A stretch of DNA of 20,264 nucleotides from Kutzneria sp036403095 (GCA_036403095.1 DASWRQ010000048.1:1-20264); one strand, 5' to 3'. Counted from the stretch's first letter, positions 8,378 to 14,550 are shown. Made by a program: numbers and translations. Notes: generated by a model not told the origin, from the sequence alone.

Positions 8378-9034
8378 TCAGCCCCGGCCGAGCCCGGCGT
8401 CCCGCGCCCGCACGATCGCCTGCGCGCGGTCGGCCACCTGGAGCTTGGCGAAGATCGACGAGATGTGGTTGCCGACGGTCTTGACGGCCAGGCCGAGCTT
8501 GTCGCAGATCTGGCCGTTGGCCAGGCCGGCGGCGATCAGGTCGAGCACCTCCCGCTCCCGGTCGGTGAGCTGGGGGAAGGGCAGATTGGGCAGGTCGTCG
8601 GGGCCGGGGCTGAGCAGGGCGTCGATGCGACGGGCGATGGTGGGCCCGAAGATCACGCCGCCCTCGGCGACGCAGCGCAGCGCCCGCAGGATCTCGTCCG
8701 GCGCGGCGCCCTTGAGGATGTAGCCGCGGGCGCCGGCGCGGACGGCGGCGAAGACGGAGTCGTCGTCCTCGAACATGGTCAGCACCAGCACGGCGGTGCC
8801 CGGCGCGACGGCGACGACGGCGCGGGTGGCGTCGATGCCGTCCAGCTCGGGCATCTGGATGTCCACGAGCAGCACCGAAGGCCGGTACGCGGCGGCTGCC
8901 TGGATCGCCTCCCGGCCGTTGACGGCGTCCGCCACCACCCGCACGCCGGGTGTCGAGGAGAGCAGTGCCCGCAGGCCGCTGCGCACCACGGGATGGTCGT
9001 CGGCCAGCACAACAGTGATCTCGGGGTCGGGCAC
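8378..9034 (-). CDS. NarL/FixJ-family response regulator (orphan)
   Basis: This is a 218-residue two-component response regulator. The receiver domain (7-125) has the acidic pair Asp12/Asp13, the phospho-acceptor Asp58 (LLVDIQMPELDG), Thr86 and Lys108. The output domain is a LuxR-type helix-turn-helix at ~156-215 (LTDREREVLDLIAAG...VKTVGNHISSIFAKL). It should bind DNA as a dimer when phosphorylated. The start is GTG at 9034, with AGGAG placed 8 nt upstream. No histidine kinase is encoded next to it in this window, so the partner lies elsewhere or is missing. It is convergent with the helicase gene and divergent from a putative 32-codon gene that begins 165 bp away. That gene is a natural candidate target, though this is inferred from position only. 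Confidence 0.93.
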   Translation of the reverse strand: MPDPEITVVLADDHPVVRSGLRALLSSTPGVRVVADAVNGREAIQAAAAYRPSVLLVDIQMPELDGIDATRAVVAVAPGTAVLVLTMFEDDDSVFAAVRAGARGYILKGAAPDEILRALRCVAEGGVIFGPTIARRIDALLSPGPDDLPNLPFPQLTDREREVLDLIAAGLANGQICDKLGLAVKTVGNHISSIFAKLQVADRAQAIVRARDAGLGRG

Positions 9035-9074
9035 CTGCTGCTCCTGTGTTCGTGGCGAATGAGTGCTCTGCTCA

Positions 9075-9150
9075 CCCGGCCCGGCCGGGACGAACTTCCC
9101 GGTCTAGCCGGGGCCCTGCCCCCTGTGACCGGGAAGCCGGTCGGGGCAGG
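9075..9150. promoter_or_regulatory. Two adjacent hairpins in the gap between the response regulator and a small ORF
   Basis: Hairpin 1 spans 9075-9112: CCCGGC (9075-9080) pairs with GCCGGG (9107-9112), and inside it CCGGGA (9085-9090) pairs with TCCCGG (9097-9102), separated by a symmetric 4x4 internal loop. Hairpin 2 spans 9115-9150: CCTGCCCC (9115-9122) pairs with GGGGCAGG (9143-9150), stacked on GACCGG/CCGGTC (9127-9132/9137-9142) with a GAAG loop and a one-sided CTGT bulge. They end 49 nt before the ATG at 9200. They could be a structured leader, a small RNA or a bidirectional terminator. Confidence 0.5.
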
Positions 9151-9715
9151 CTGTGCAGTGTCGGGGGCAGTGCGCCCTCACCTTCCTTGGGAGAAACCAA
9201 TGTTCCTGGCTGACTTCGGCATCGTCGCGCGCTTTTCCATCCCCCAGGCCGAGTTCGCCGGGATACTCACCCCGGGGATGCCGGTGAGCTACGGGTGAGG
9301 CCGGCGCGTCGGTCGGCCTGCGGGGCGACCAGGACACCGAGCACCGCAGATCCTCGGGATCCAGTCGCGACTGTCCCGGCCGGACGCCGACCACCAGTTC
9401 CACGTCGCCATTGTCCGAGCTCAGCAGCGGTAGGACCGCGACACACCCGCCCGGCCGACCGGATGTCGCCGTTTCTCGCCCGTCCAGTCGGAACGCGGCG
9501 AACGGCAGCCGCAGCGACTCCCGGACGGCGGTCAGCAGACGGCTGTCCGTCACCAGGAAGTTCGGCACCACGAGGTTCGGCACCGCGTCGGCGAACGTCC
9601 AGCCGTCGCCGAACCACAGTCCGATGCCGGCCAGCACCTCGGCGACGATCACGCCACAGCTCAGCCAGGCCCACCCGGTCACCCGCCCGGGGGAGCCACC
9701 CTTGCCCCAGCTCAC
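9104..9715 (-). CDS. Hypothetical small membrane protein, C-terminal part doubtful
   Basis: This frame gives ~203 residues. The N-terminal ~80 residues have almost purely G/C third positions and one clear hydrophobic segment (WLSCGVIVAEVLAGIGLWF), suggesting a membrane-anchored protein with a cytoplasmic or external domain of unknown function. The start is taken as GTG at 9715, 10 bp after the phosphatase stop. TAGCGT at 9723-9728 sits 7 nt before it, as expected for a leaderless promoter, or it may be translated from the phosphatase transcript. From about 9300 downward codon bias fades, the sequence becomes Pro/His/Cys-rich, and a small plus-strand gene may occupy the same DNA. The true protein may therefore end near 9290, with a frameshift or misassigned stop. 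An overlapping frame from ATG 9722 is Arg/Gly-rich and looks like a shadow. Confidence 0.5.
   Translation of the reverse strand: MSWGKGGSPGRVTGWAWLSCGVIVAEVLAGIGLWFGDGWTFADAVPNLVVPNFLVTDSRLLTAVRESLRLPFAAFRLDGRETATSGRPGGCVAVLPLLSSDNGDVELVVGVRPGQSRLDPEDLRCSVSWSPRRPTDAPASPVAHRHPRGEYPGELGLGDGKARDDAEVSQEHWFLPRKVRAHCPRHCTACPDRLPGHRGQGPG
9200..9298 (+). CDS. Possible 32-residue peptide gene
   Basis: A short frame begins with ATG at 9200, 6 nt after a good ribosome site (GGGAG, 9189-9193), and ends TGA at 9296-9298. 28 of its 32 sense codons end in G or C, matching real genes here. The peptide is mildly hydrophobic and aromatic (starts MFLADFGIVARF, ends GMPVSYG), has one net negative charge or is near neutral, and has no Cys or His. 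I do not recognise it. It lies downstream of the paired hairpins and divergent from the response regulator. It overlaps, on the opposite strand, the tail of the reading frame ending at 9104, so only one of the two can be fully right. It might be a signalling or modified peptide precursor or a leader peptide, but no modifying enzyme is nearby. Confidence 0.4.
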   Translation: MFLADFGIVARFSIPQAEFAGILTPGMPVSYG

Positions 9716-9725
9716 CCCGCATACG

Positions 9726-10517
9726 CTACCCAGAGTGCCGCAGCCAGTATTTTCGGTAGCCGGAACGCGGGGCTTCGGACACATCGGCCAGCACGACGCT
9801 CACGTTGTCGGGCGCCCCGCCGCGTAGAGCCAGGTCGATGAGCTGGTCGACGGCGTCGTCCGGGAAGACGACGTCGGCGAGGATGTCGGCGATCGTCTCG
9901 TCGGTCAGTACCGCGGTGAGCCCGTCGGAGCAGATCAGGTAGCGGTCGCCCGCCTGCACTCGGTGGGCAAAGACGTCTGGTTCGGCAGTGCTGCCGGTTT
10001 GGACGGCGCGGGCGAGCATGTTGCGCCGCGGGTAGACGGCGGCCTCCTCCTCGGTGATGCGCCCGCTGTCCAGCAGTGACTGGACGAGCGTGTGGTCCTG
10101 GGTGATCTGCTGGAGTTCGCCGGCGCGCCAGCGGTACGCACGAGAATCTCCGATGTGCGCGCCGGCGAGCATTTCGCCATTCCAGAGCAATGCGGTGATG
10201 GTCGTGCCCATGCCGTGCAGACCACTGTCGCGTGCGGCGAGGTCGTCGAGGCGGCGCTGCACTTCGCCGGCAACCGAGCCCAGTGCGGCAGTGTGGTCGA
10301 TTTTGCCATTCTTCTCGTTGTCGACAGCCGTCTCGAATTCGGCGAGCACCTGCACGGCGACCGCGCTGGCCACCTCCCCGTGCGCGTGGCCGCCCATGCC
10401 GTCGGCCACCGCCAGCACGTGTTTGCCCAGGTGGACGGCGTCCTGGTTGGAGCCGCGCAGGCAGCCCGGGTGGGTGCGTGACACAGCGGTCAACCGAAAC
10501 TTCGATGTGTTCGCCAT
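9726..10517 (-). CDS. PP2C-type (PPM) Ser/Thr protein phosphatase
   Basis: This 263-residue soluble enzyme removes phosphate from Ser/Thr residues using two or three bound Mn/Mg ions. Metal-binding motifs are complete: RGSNQDA (Asp26), VADGMGGH (Asp39), GTT at 104-106, HIGDSRAY (Asp124), CSDGL (Asp198) and APDNVS (Asp237). It has no signal peptide, membrane segment or sensor domain, and the length is typical for PstP-like catalytic domains. The ATG at 10517 is chosen because the PP2C fold begins at once. Frames to 10556 would run through the palindrome, and an SD is poor for all candidates. It is divergent from the methylase-like and kinase genes and shares a 74-bp promoter region with them. 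It is therefore the obvious candidate to reverse the kinase's phosphorylation, although the pairing is inferred from position. Confidence 0.92.
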   Translation of the reverse strand: MANTSKFRLTAVSRTHPGCLRGSNQDAVHLGKHVLAVADGMGGHAHGEVASAVAVQVLAEFETAVDNEKNGKIDHTAALGSVAGEVQRRLDDLAARDSGLHGMGTTITALLWNGEMLAGAHIGDSRAYRWRAGELQQITQDHTLVQSLLDSGRITEEEAAVYPRRNMLARAVQTGSTAEPDVFAHRVQAGDRYLICSDGLTAVLTDETIADILADVVFPDDAVDQLIDLALRGGAPDNVSVVLADVSEAPRSGYRKYWLRHSG

Positions 10518-10533
10518 GCCACCAGTGAAGCAG

Positions 10534-10552
10534 TTGTGAACTGAGTTCACAA
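10534..10552. promoter_or_regulatory. 19-bp perfect palindrome, likely operator
   Basis: TTGTGAACT and AGTTCACAA are exact inverted 9-bp arms around a single G (10543). The site lies 16 bp upstream of the phosphatase ATG and 39 bp upstream of the methylase-like GTG start, so one bound dimer could control both directions. On the minus strand it almost fills the 17-nt gap between a TTGCTT and a weak CTGCTT box. I do not know which protein binds it. The HTH at the start of the methylase-like protein is the nearest candidate. Confidence 0.7.
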
Positions 10553-10578
10553 GCAAAACGGTTGTGCATCGATGCTGC

Positions 10579-10584
10579 TAGGCT
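10579..10584 (+). promoter_or_regulatory. -10 box TAGGCT for leaderless methylase-like mRNA
   Basis: TAGGCT fits TANNNT, carries a TGC extended -10 in front, and is followed by exactly 7 nt before GTG at 10592. Transcription would start at or next to the first codon, as is common in actinobacteria. This decides the start, since no Shine-Dalgarno precedes it. Confidence 0.6.
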
Positions 10585-10591
10585 TCGGTCG

Positions 10592-12373
10592 GTGAACCCC
10601 GACACGCCGGCCAGTGCCTCGACCAGTGCGCCCGTCAGTGCGACCGTCAGCGCTGCCGACATCGCCCGACTGGTCGACGTCGGCCGGGCGGCGGTCAGCA
10701 ACTGGCGGCGGCGGTTCGACGACTTCCCCCGGCCGGTCGGCGGCAGTGCGGCCAGTCCGCTGTTCTCCCTCAGCGAGGTCGAGGACTGGCTGCGCCGCAA
10801 CGGCAAGGCGTTCGAGGTGTCCACCGCCGAGCGGGCGTGGCAGGCGCTGCGCGCCGGCGTCGACGACCTCAAGCTCGGCGACGAGGTCGCCCGGGCCGGC
10901 ATGTTCCTCGCCGGCAGCGGCGGGTTCGACGACTCGCAACTGGCGCAGCTGCTCAACCGGCTGACCGCCGAACACGGTGCCGCCGGCGCGTACGAGCTGA
11001 TCGTCGACCGCTACCTGGAAGCGCACTCCCGCCGGCTGGCCGCCACGCCGCCGGCCGTCGCCGAGCTGATGGTCCGTCTCGCCTGCCCGGACGGCGGTGT
11101 CGTGCTCGACCCGGCGTGCGGCATCGGCACGCTGCCGATGGCCAGCACCGCGCACGAAGTTTTCATCCAGGACACCGACCGCGCCGCCGTGGTGATCGCC
11201 TCGTGCCGGCTCACGCTGCGGGACACCGACGTCGACATGGCTACCGGCGACTCGCTGCGGCACGACCGCTTCGCCGGCCAGCTCGTCGACGCCGTGCTGT
11301 GCGACCCACCGGTCAACGACCGGACCTGGGGGCACGAGGAGCTCGTCGGCGACGCGCGCTGGGAGTACGGCGTGCCGCCGCGGGGCGAGCCCGAGCTGGC
11401 GTGGGTGCAGCACTGCCTGGCCCACGTCGAACCGGGCGGCATGGTGGCGATCCTGATGCCGCCGACCGCCGCGAGCCGCCGACCCGGCCGGCGCATCCGG
11501 GCCAAACTGCTGCGCACCGGCGCGTTGCGGGCCGTGATCGGGCTGCCGGCCGCGGGTTCCGACCTGTGGCTGTTGTGCCGGCCGACGCCCGAGTTGCGGC
11601 CGCCGTCGACCGTGCTGATCACCGACGATCCGGCGGGCGTCGAGACGGCGTGGCTCGATCCGTCCGCCGCCGACGCCGTGCGGATCATCGACCTGCTCGA
11701 CGACGACGTCGACATCAGTCCGGCCCGGCGGCGACAGCTGGCCCAGGCGCCGGACATCGGCCGCGAATTCGCCGACGCCGTCGAGCGGTTCCGGGGTATC
11801 GACCTCACGCCGCCGGACCTGACCGTGCTGACCCTGCACGCCGCCGCGCCGACCACGACCGTCGGTGAGCTGGCCCGGTCGGGGGCGCTCAGCGTTCGGC
11901 ATGCACCGGTCAAGCTGGCGCCGGGCGACGACGTTGCCGTGCTGACCATGGAAGACCTGGCGCACGGCCGTCCGGCCAGTGAGCGTGCCGCCGACTCCGG
12001 CGACCTGGTGCTGGTCGAGCCCGGCGAGGTCGTCGCCGCCCCGACCGGCATGGCCCGCGTGGCAACCGAAGCCGCCGCGCTCGGGCCGTATCTCACCGTG
12101 TATCGCGTCGACGAGCAGCAGCTCGACGCTCGGTTCCTGGCCGGCGCGCTGCGGGCCTCCACCGCTCGGCCCGTCACCGGCTCCAGCCGTCTCGACGCGC
12201 GGCGCACGCTCGTGCCGCGGCTGGGGTTGGCCGAGCAGCGGGCCTGCGGGGAGGCGTTCGAGCTGCTGCTGGCGTTCGAGGACCGGTTGCGGGCGGCCGC
12301 ATCCGTCGGCGCTTCCCTGGTACGGCTCGGCGTCGACGGCCTGGTCGAGGGTAGCCTGCGGCCAGGACGCTAG
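10592..12373 (+). CDS. N-6 DNA methylase-like protein with N-terminal HTH and specificity-like C-terminus
   Basis: The 593-residue product resembles the M subunit of type I restriction systems. Residues ~18-70 form a MerR/excisionase-like DNA-binding HTH (SAADIARLVDVGRAAVSNW...FSLSEVEDWL). Residues ~90-330 form a SAM-dependent fold, with motif I VLDPACGIGTLPM at 171-183. The catalytic motif IV reads LCDPPVND (Asp238-Pro-Pro-Val), where type I N6-adenine methylases have NPPF/NPPY. Both the Asn and the stacking aromatic are therefore lost, and activity is doubtful. Residues ~400-593 look like a specificity (HsdS-type) half: LTMEDLAHG, DLVLVEPGEVVAAPTG, YRVDEQQLDARFLAGALRAS, VPRLGLAEQ. There is no restriction subunit nearby. 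A start at TTG 10562 is possible but less likely than the leaderless GTG. The kinase gene follows after 11 bp. The protein may act as a DNA-binding regulator rather than a modification enzyme. Confidence 0.88.
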   Translation: MNPDTPASASTSAPVSATVSAADIARLVDVGRAAVSNWRRRFDDFPRPVGGSAASPLFSLSEVEDWLRRNGKAFEVSTAERAWQALRAGVDDLKLGDEVARAGMFLAGSGGFDDSQLAQLLNRLTAEHGAAGAYELIVDRYLEAHSRRLAATPPAVAELMVRLACPDGGVVLDPACGIGTLPMASTAHEVFIQDTDRAAVVIASCRLTLRDTDVDMATGDSLRHDRFAGQLVDAVLCDPPVNDRTWGHEELVGDARWEYGVPPRGEPELAWVQHCLAHVEPGGMVAILMPPTAASRRPGRRIRAKLLRTGALRAVIGLPAAGSDLWLLCRPTPELRPPSTVLITDDPAGVETAWLDPSAADAVRIIDLLDDDVDISPARRRQLAQAPDIGREFADAVERFRGIDLTPPDLTVLTLHAAAPTTTVGELARSGALSVRHAPVKLAPGDDVAVLTMEDLAHGRPASERAADSGDLVLVEPGEVVAAPTGMARVATEAAALGPYLTVYRVDEQQLDARFLAGALRASTARPVTGSSRLDARRTLVPRLGLAEQRACGEAFELLLAFEDRLRAAASVGASLVRLGVDGLVEGSLRPGR

Positions 12374-12384
12374 CGGGAGGGCCG

Positions 12385-13263
12385 ATGATCGTCGCCGACC
12401 GGTACGAACTCGACGACCTGCCGCTCAGCCGGGGCGGCATGGGCGCCGTGCACGGCGGCCACGACAAGCACCTCGACCGCCGGGTCGCCGTGAAGTTCCT
12501 GCACTGGCCCGGCGGTTCCGACGACGAGCTGGAGCGGCGGTTCGTCCGGGAGGCGCGGATCCTCGCCCGGCTCGAACACCCCGGCGCGCCCGTGCTCTAC
12601 GACTTCGGGGCGCACGAGCACCGACTGTTCCAGGTCATGCAGTTCATCGACGGCGTCACCGTCGCCGACCTCGTCAGCGAGCACGGTCCCGTGCCCGTGC
12701 CGTGGGCGACTTCCGTTGCCGCGCAGGCCTGCGCCGTGCTCTCCGCCGCCCATGCGCTCGGCATCGCGCACCGGGATCTCAAGCCCACCAACCTCATGCT
12801 GTGTCCCGACGGCAGCGTCAAGGTGCTCGACTTCGGACTCGCCCTGCTGCGGGAGTCCGACCTCGCGCAGTTCACCCGGGCCGGGCAGATCCTCGGCACT
12901 CCCGCCTACATGGCCCCCGAGCAGATCCAGCGCGGCGCCGCCGGGCCGTCCAGCGATCTCTACGCGCTGGGCTGTGTCCTGCACGAGATGCTCACCGGTC
13001 GCCAGCTTTTCACCGGTCCTACCGCCTACGCCGTTTTCGACAAGCAGGTCAACGAGTCGCCGCCGGCCGTGCCCGGTCTTCCCGCCGAGCTCGACCAGCT
13101 GCTCCGGGACGTATTGGAGAAGGATCCGTCACGTCGCCCGGCCGACGCCGCCGCGCTCTACGACCGGCTGCTCCCCTTCGTGACGGATCTCCCGCCCCTG
13201 CCCGGTTTCCTCGACCCGGCCCATCCCGCCCGGATGTACTCCCAGGTGGCCGGCCGCCGCTGA
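12385..13263 (+). CDS. Soluble Hanks-type Ser/Thr protein kinase
   Basis: This is a 292-residue kinase domain with almost nothing added. The Gly-loop SRGGMGAV is at 15-22, the ATP-anchoring Lys37 is in VAVKF, and helix-C Glu56 is in REARIL. The catalytic loop HRDLKPTN has Asp131, Lys133 and Asn136, and DFG is at 149-151. The activation segment has Thr164 and Thr172 (GTPAYMAPE), and the APE motif is at 177-179. All catalytic residues are present. Unlike PknA/PknB-type enzymes it has no transmembrane helix, PASTA or other sensor domain, so it should act in the cytoplasm on internal cues or a partner. GGGAGG, ending 4 nt before the ATG, fixes the start. It is co-directional with and 11 bp from the methylase-like gene, so they are surely one operon. 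The methylase-like protein is the likeliest substrate or scaffold, by inference. Confidence 0.93.
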   Translation: MIVADRYELDDLPLSRGGMGAVHGGHDKHLDRRVAVKFLHWPGGSDDELERRFVREARILARLEHPGAPVLYDFGAHEHRLFQVMQFIDGVTVADLVSEHGPVPVPWATSVAAQACAVLSAAHALGIAHRDLKPTNLMLCPDGSVKVLDFGLALLRESDLAQFTRAGQILGTPAYMAPEQIQRGAAGPSSDLYALGCVLHEMLTGRQLFTGPTAYAVFDKQVNESPPAVPGLPAELDQLLRDVLEKDPSRRPADAAALYDRLLPFVTDLPPLPGFLDPAHPARMYSQVAGRR

Positions 13264-13469
13264 CCCACCGGCCACGGACGGCTGCCGGCCGATCTCGTGA
13301 AGCCCGCTCAACCCGATCACGGGGCCCGCAGCAGTTGAGTAGCCGCGACCGCCTTCGCCACCTGTACGCCGGCCACTCCGATGCCGGCGACGTTCGTACG
13401 AGCATTGCTCACGCAGGCCGCGTTCAGCGCGATCCCCAGGTCGCACTGGCGGTGCTCCAGGGGCCGGTA
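13264..13469. other. Gap between kinase and TIGR03086 genes
   Basis: There is no convincing gene here. Short CGGCC/GGCCG arms just after the kinase stop (about 13270-13292) could be a weak terminator. On the minus strand, 13469-13320 continues in frame for 50 codons after the TGA of the TIGR03086 gene, with 84% G/C third positions and an Ala/Val-rich sequence ending in TGA at 13317. It lacks a good start codon and ribosome site, so it may be a decayed 3' extension. Confidence 0.35.
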
Positions 13470-14063
13470 TCAGGATTTGGGCCATTCGGGCGAGCGGCCC
13501 AATGCGGTGAGGATTCGACGCAGCGGGTCGGCGTCGTCGCCGGCGGCCAGGGCGGGCGCGAACGGGGAGTCGGGGGCCAGCCGGTTGTCACCGTTGGGCA
13601 CCAAGACGGCGATCTGCAACGCCGGCCCGGCCACGTCCGGCGGCAATTGGTAGTCGAGTCCGAGGGAACGGGCGACGTCCCAGCCGTGCACGACGTAGTC
13701 GATCAAGTGGAAGCCGATGGCCTGCGCGGCGGGGAAGTGCGACACCGGCTGGAGCTCGGGCAGTTCGAACTCCTCGACGGGCGAAGCGAAGGCGGCGAGA
13801 AGGTCCTCGGCGGCGGTGGCGTACGAGGTCGCTGCGTCGGGGCCGAGGGGATGGACCTGCCAGGCGGCGGGATCGCCGCCCTGGCCACGAGCCGCGGCGG
13901 CGAAGCCGCGGTGCTGGGCCGTCATGTGGGCGAGCAGGTCGGCGAGTGTCCACTCGACACATGGGGTAGGTCGATCGAGGTCGTCGCCGTGGACCTGGGA
14001 AACGACGACCATGCTGGCGCGGACGACAGCGCGGTGATGGTCCAGCAGCTCATTGATATGCAC
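13470..14063 (-). CDS. TIGR03086-family metal-binding protein (DinB / maleylpyruvate isomerase-like)
   Basis: This 197-residue protein belongs to the DinB-like four-helix superfamily, whose actinobacterial members include mycothiol-dependent enzymes. It carries the usual pattern PTPCVEWTLADLLAHM near residues 32-47 and FHLIDYVVHGWDVA near 118-131. His46, His119/His126 are candidate metal ligands, with His51 nearby. No substrate is established for most family members, and a thiol-transfer or detoxification role is an inference. The GTG at 14063 is chosen because TATCGT at 14070-14075 lies 6 nt before it with TTGCGC 18 nt further up, a good leaderless promoter. Longer frames run into the MarR gene. 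It is divergent from that MarR gene and its promoter is covered by two operator-like repeats, so MarR-controlled expression is likely. Confidence 0.87.
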   Translation of the reverse strand: MHINELLDHHRAVVRASMVVVSQVHGDDLDRPTPCVEWTLADLLAHMTAQHRGFAAAARGQGGDPAAWQVHPLGPDAATSYATAAEDLLAAFASPVEEFELPELQPVSHFPAAQAIGFHLIDYVVHGWDVARSLGLDYQLPPDVAGPALQIAVLVPNGDNRLAPDSPFAPALAAGDDADPLRRILTALGRSPEWPKS

Positions 14064-14080
14064 CTGCTTACGATAAGCAG
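14064..14080. promoter_or_regulatory. MarR-type operator 1 (perfect palindrome)
   Basis: CTGCTTACGATAAGCAG has exact 7-bp arms around CGA. It begins at the base before the GTG of the TIGR03086 gene and contains that gene's -10 box, so a bound repressor would block transcription directly. Confidence 0.7.
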
Positions 14081-14097
14081 ACGCATACGATAAGCGC
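14081..14097. promoter_or_regulatory. MarR-type operator 2 (imperfect copy)
   Basis: ACGCATACGATAAGCGC repeats the core TACGATAAGC of operator 1 exactly 17 bp further on, with 5 of 7 arm positions complementary. It overlaps the -35/spacer of the TIGR03086 promoter and lies 21 bp before the MarR start. Spacing by about 1.6 helical turns suggests two dimers on different faces of the DNA. Confidence 0.6.
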
Positions 14098-14099
14098 AA
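14094..14099 (-). promoter_or_regulatory. -35 box TTGCGC of the TIGR03086 promoter
   Basis: It is spaced 18 nt from the -10 TATCGT (14070-14075), and the transcript would start at the GTG codon 14063. Confidence 0.55.
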
Positions 14100-14105
14100 G
14101 GTCGC

Positions 14106-14111
14106 TATCAT
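14106..14111 (+). promoter_or_regulatory. -10 box TATCAT for leaderless marR-type mRNA
   Basis: It matches TANNNT and is followed by 7 nt and ATG 14119. No SD stands before either ATG (14110 or 14119), so leaderless translation from 14119 is preferred. No clear -35 is seen. Confidence 0.45.
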
Positions 14112-14118
14112 GCGGATC

Positions 14119-14550
14119 ATGGGAAGGCGGGATCTGGCGGCGATGATCGCGCCGCTGCAGCGCGCGCTGATCGCCGCCGAGTTGCCGGTGCTGAAGGCAC
14201 ACGGGCTGAGCATGTGGGGCTATGCCGTGCTCAGCGTCCTGGACAGCGAGCCCGTGCGGACCCAGGCCGCGCTGGCCGAGTTCATCGGCGCGGACAAGAG
14301 CCGCATCATCGGCGTGCTCGACGAGTTGGAGGACAGCGGTCTGCTCCAGCGCACCCGCGACCCGGCCGACCGCCGCGCGCGGCTCCTCGCCATCACCGAC
14401 GAGGGCCGTCGCAGGCGTCAGGCCGCCCAGGCCGACATCCAGCGCAACGAAGATCGCCTGCTCGGACGTCTCCCCCTCGACGACCGAGCAGCCTTCCTCC
14501 GCGCGCTACACCTGCTCAGCACCGAGATCCCGCAACCACCCCGGCACTGA
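14119..14550 (+). CDS. MarR-family transcriptional regulator
   Basis: This is a 143-residue winged-helix repressor of normal MarR length. The DNA-binding part covers ~45-100: TQAALAEFIGADKSRIIGVLDELEDSGLLQRT, then the wing DPADRRARLLAITDEG with the conserved Asp-Arg-Arg at 84-86. N- and C-terminal helices would form the dimer interface. It has no cysteine, so a thiol-oxidation switch (OhrR/SarZ type) can be excluded. A small-molecule ligand is more likely. It is divergent from the TIGR03086 metal-binding gene, with two TACGATAAGC-containing sites in the 55-bp gap. This is the classic layout of a MarR protein repressing itself and its neighbour. ATG 14110 is an alternative start three codons upstream. 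Confidence 0.92.
   Translation: MGRRDLAAMIAPLQRALIAAELPVLKAHGLSMWGYAVLSVLDSEPVRTQAALAEFIGADKSRIIGVLDELEDSGLLQRTRDPADRRARLLAITDEGRRRRQAAQADIQRNEDRLLGRLPLDDRAAFLRALHLLSTEIPQPPRH

Noticed and set aside
7373..9298. 641-codon plus-strand frame spanning helicase end, response regulator and beyond
   Set aside because: Arg-rich shadow that crosses several real genes. Only its last 32 codons have their own RBS and are considered separately.
9267..9722. 151-codon minus frame starting 3 bp after the phosphatase stop
   Set aside because: Attractive spacing, but Arg/Gly-rich. The alternative frame has ~97% G/C third positions and a membrane helix.
10592..13263. BREX/Pgl-type phage defence locus
   Set aside because: Methylase plus kinase recalls PglX/PglW, but there is no PglZ, PglY or BrxL, the kinase is small, and the methylase motif is changed. 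Not enough to call it.
11979..14093. 704-codon plus-strand frame over the methylase-kinase junction
   Set aside because: Overlaps two genes with clear motifs in other frames, and its composition is shadow-like.
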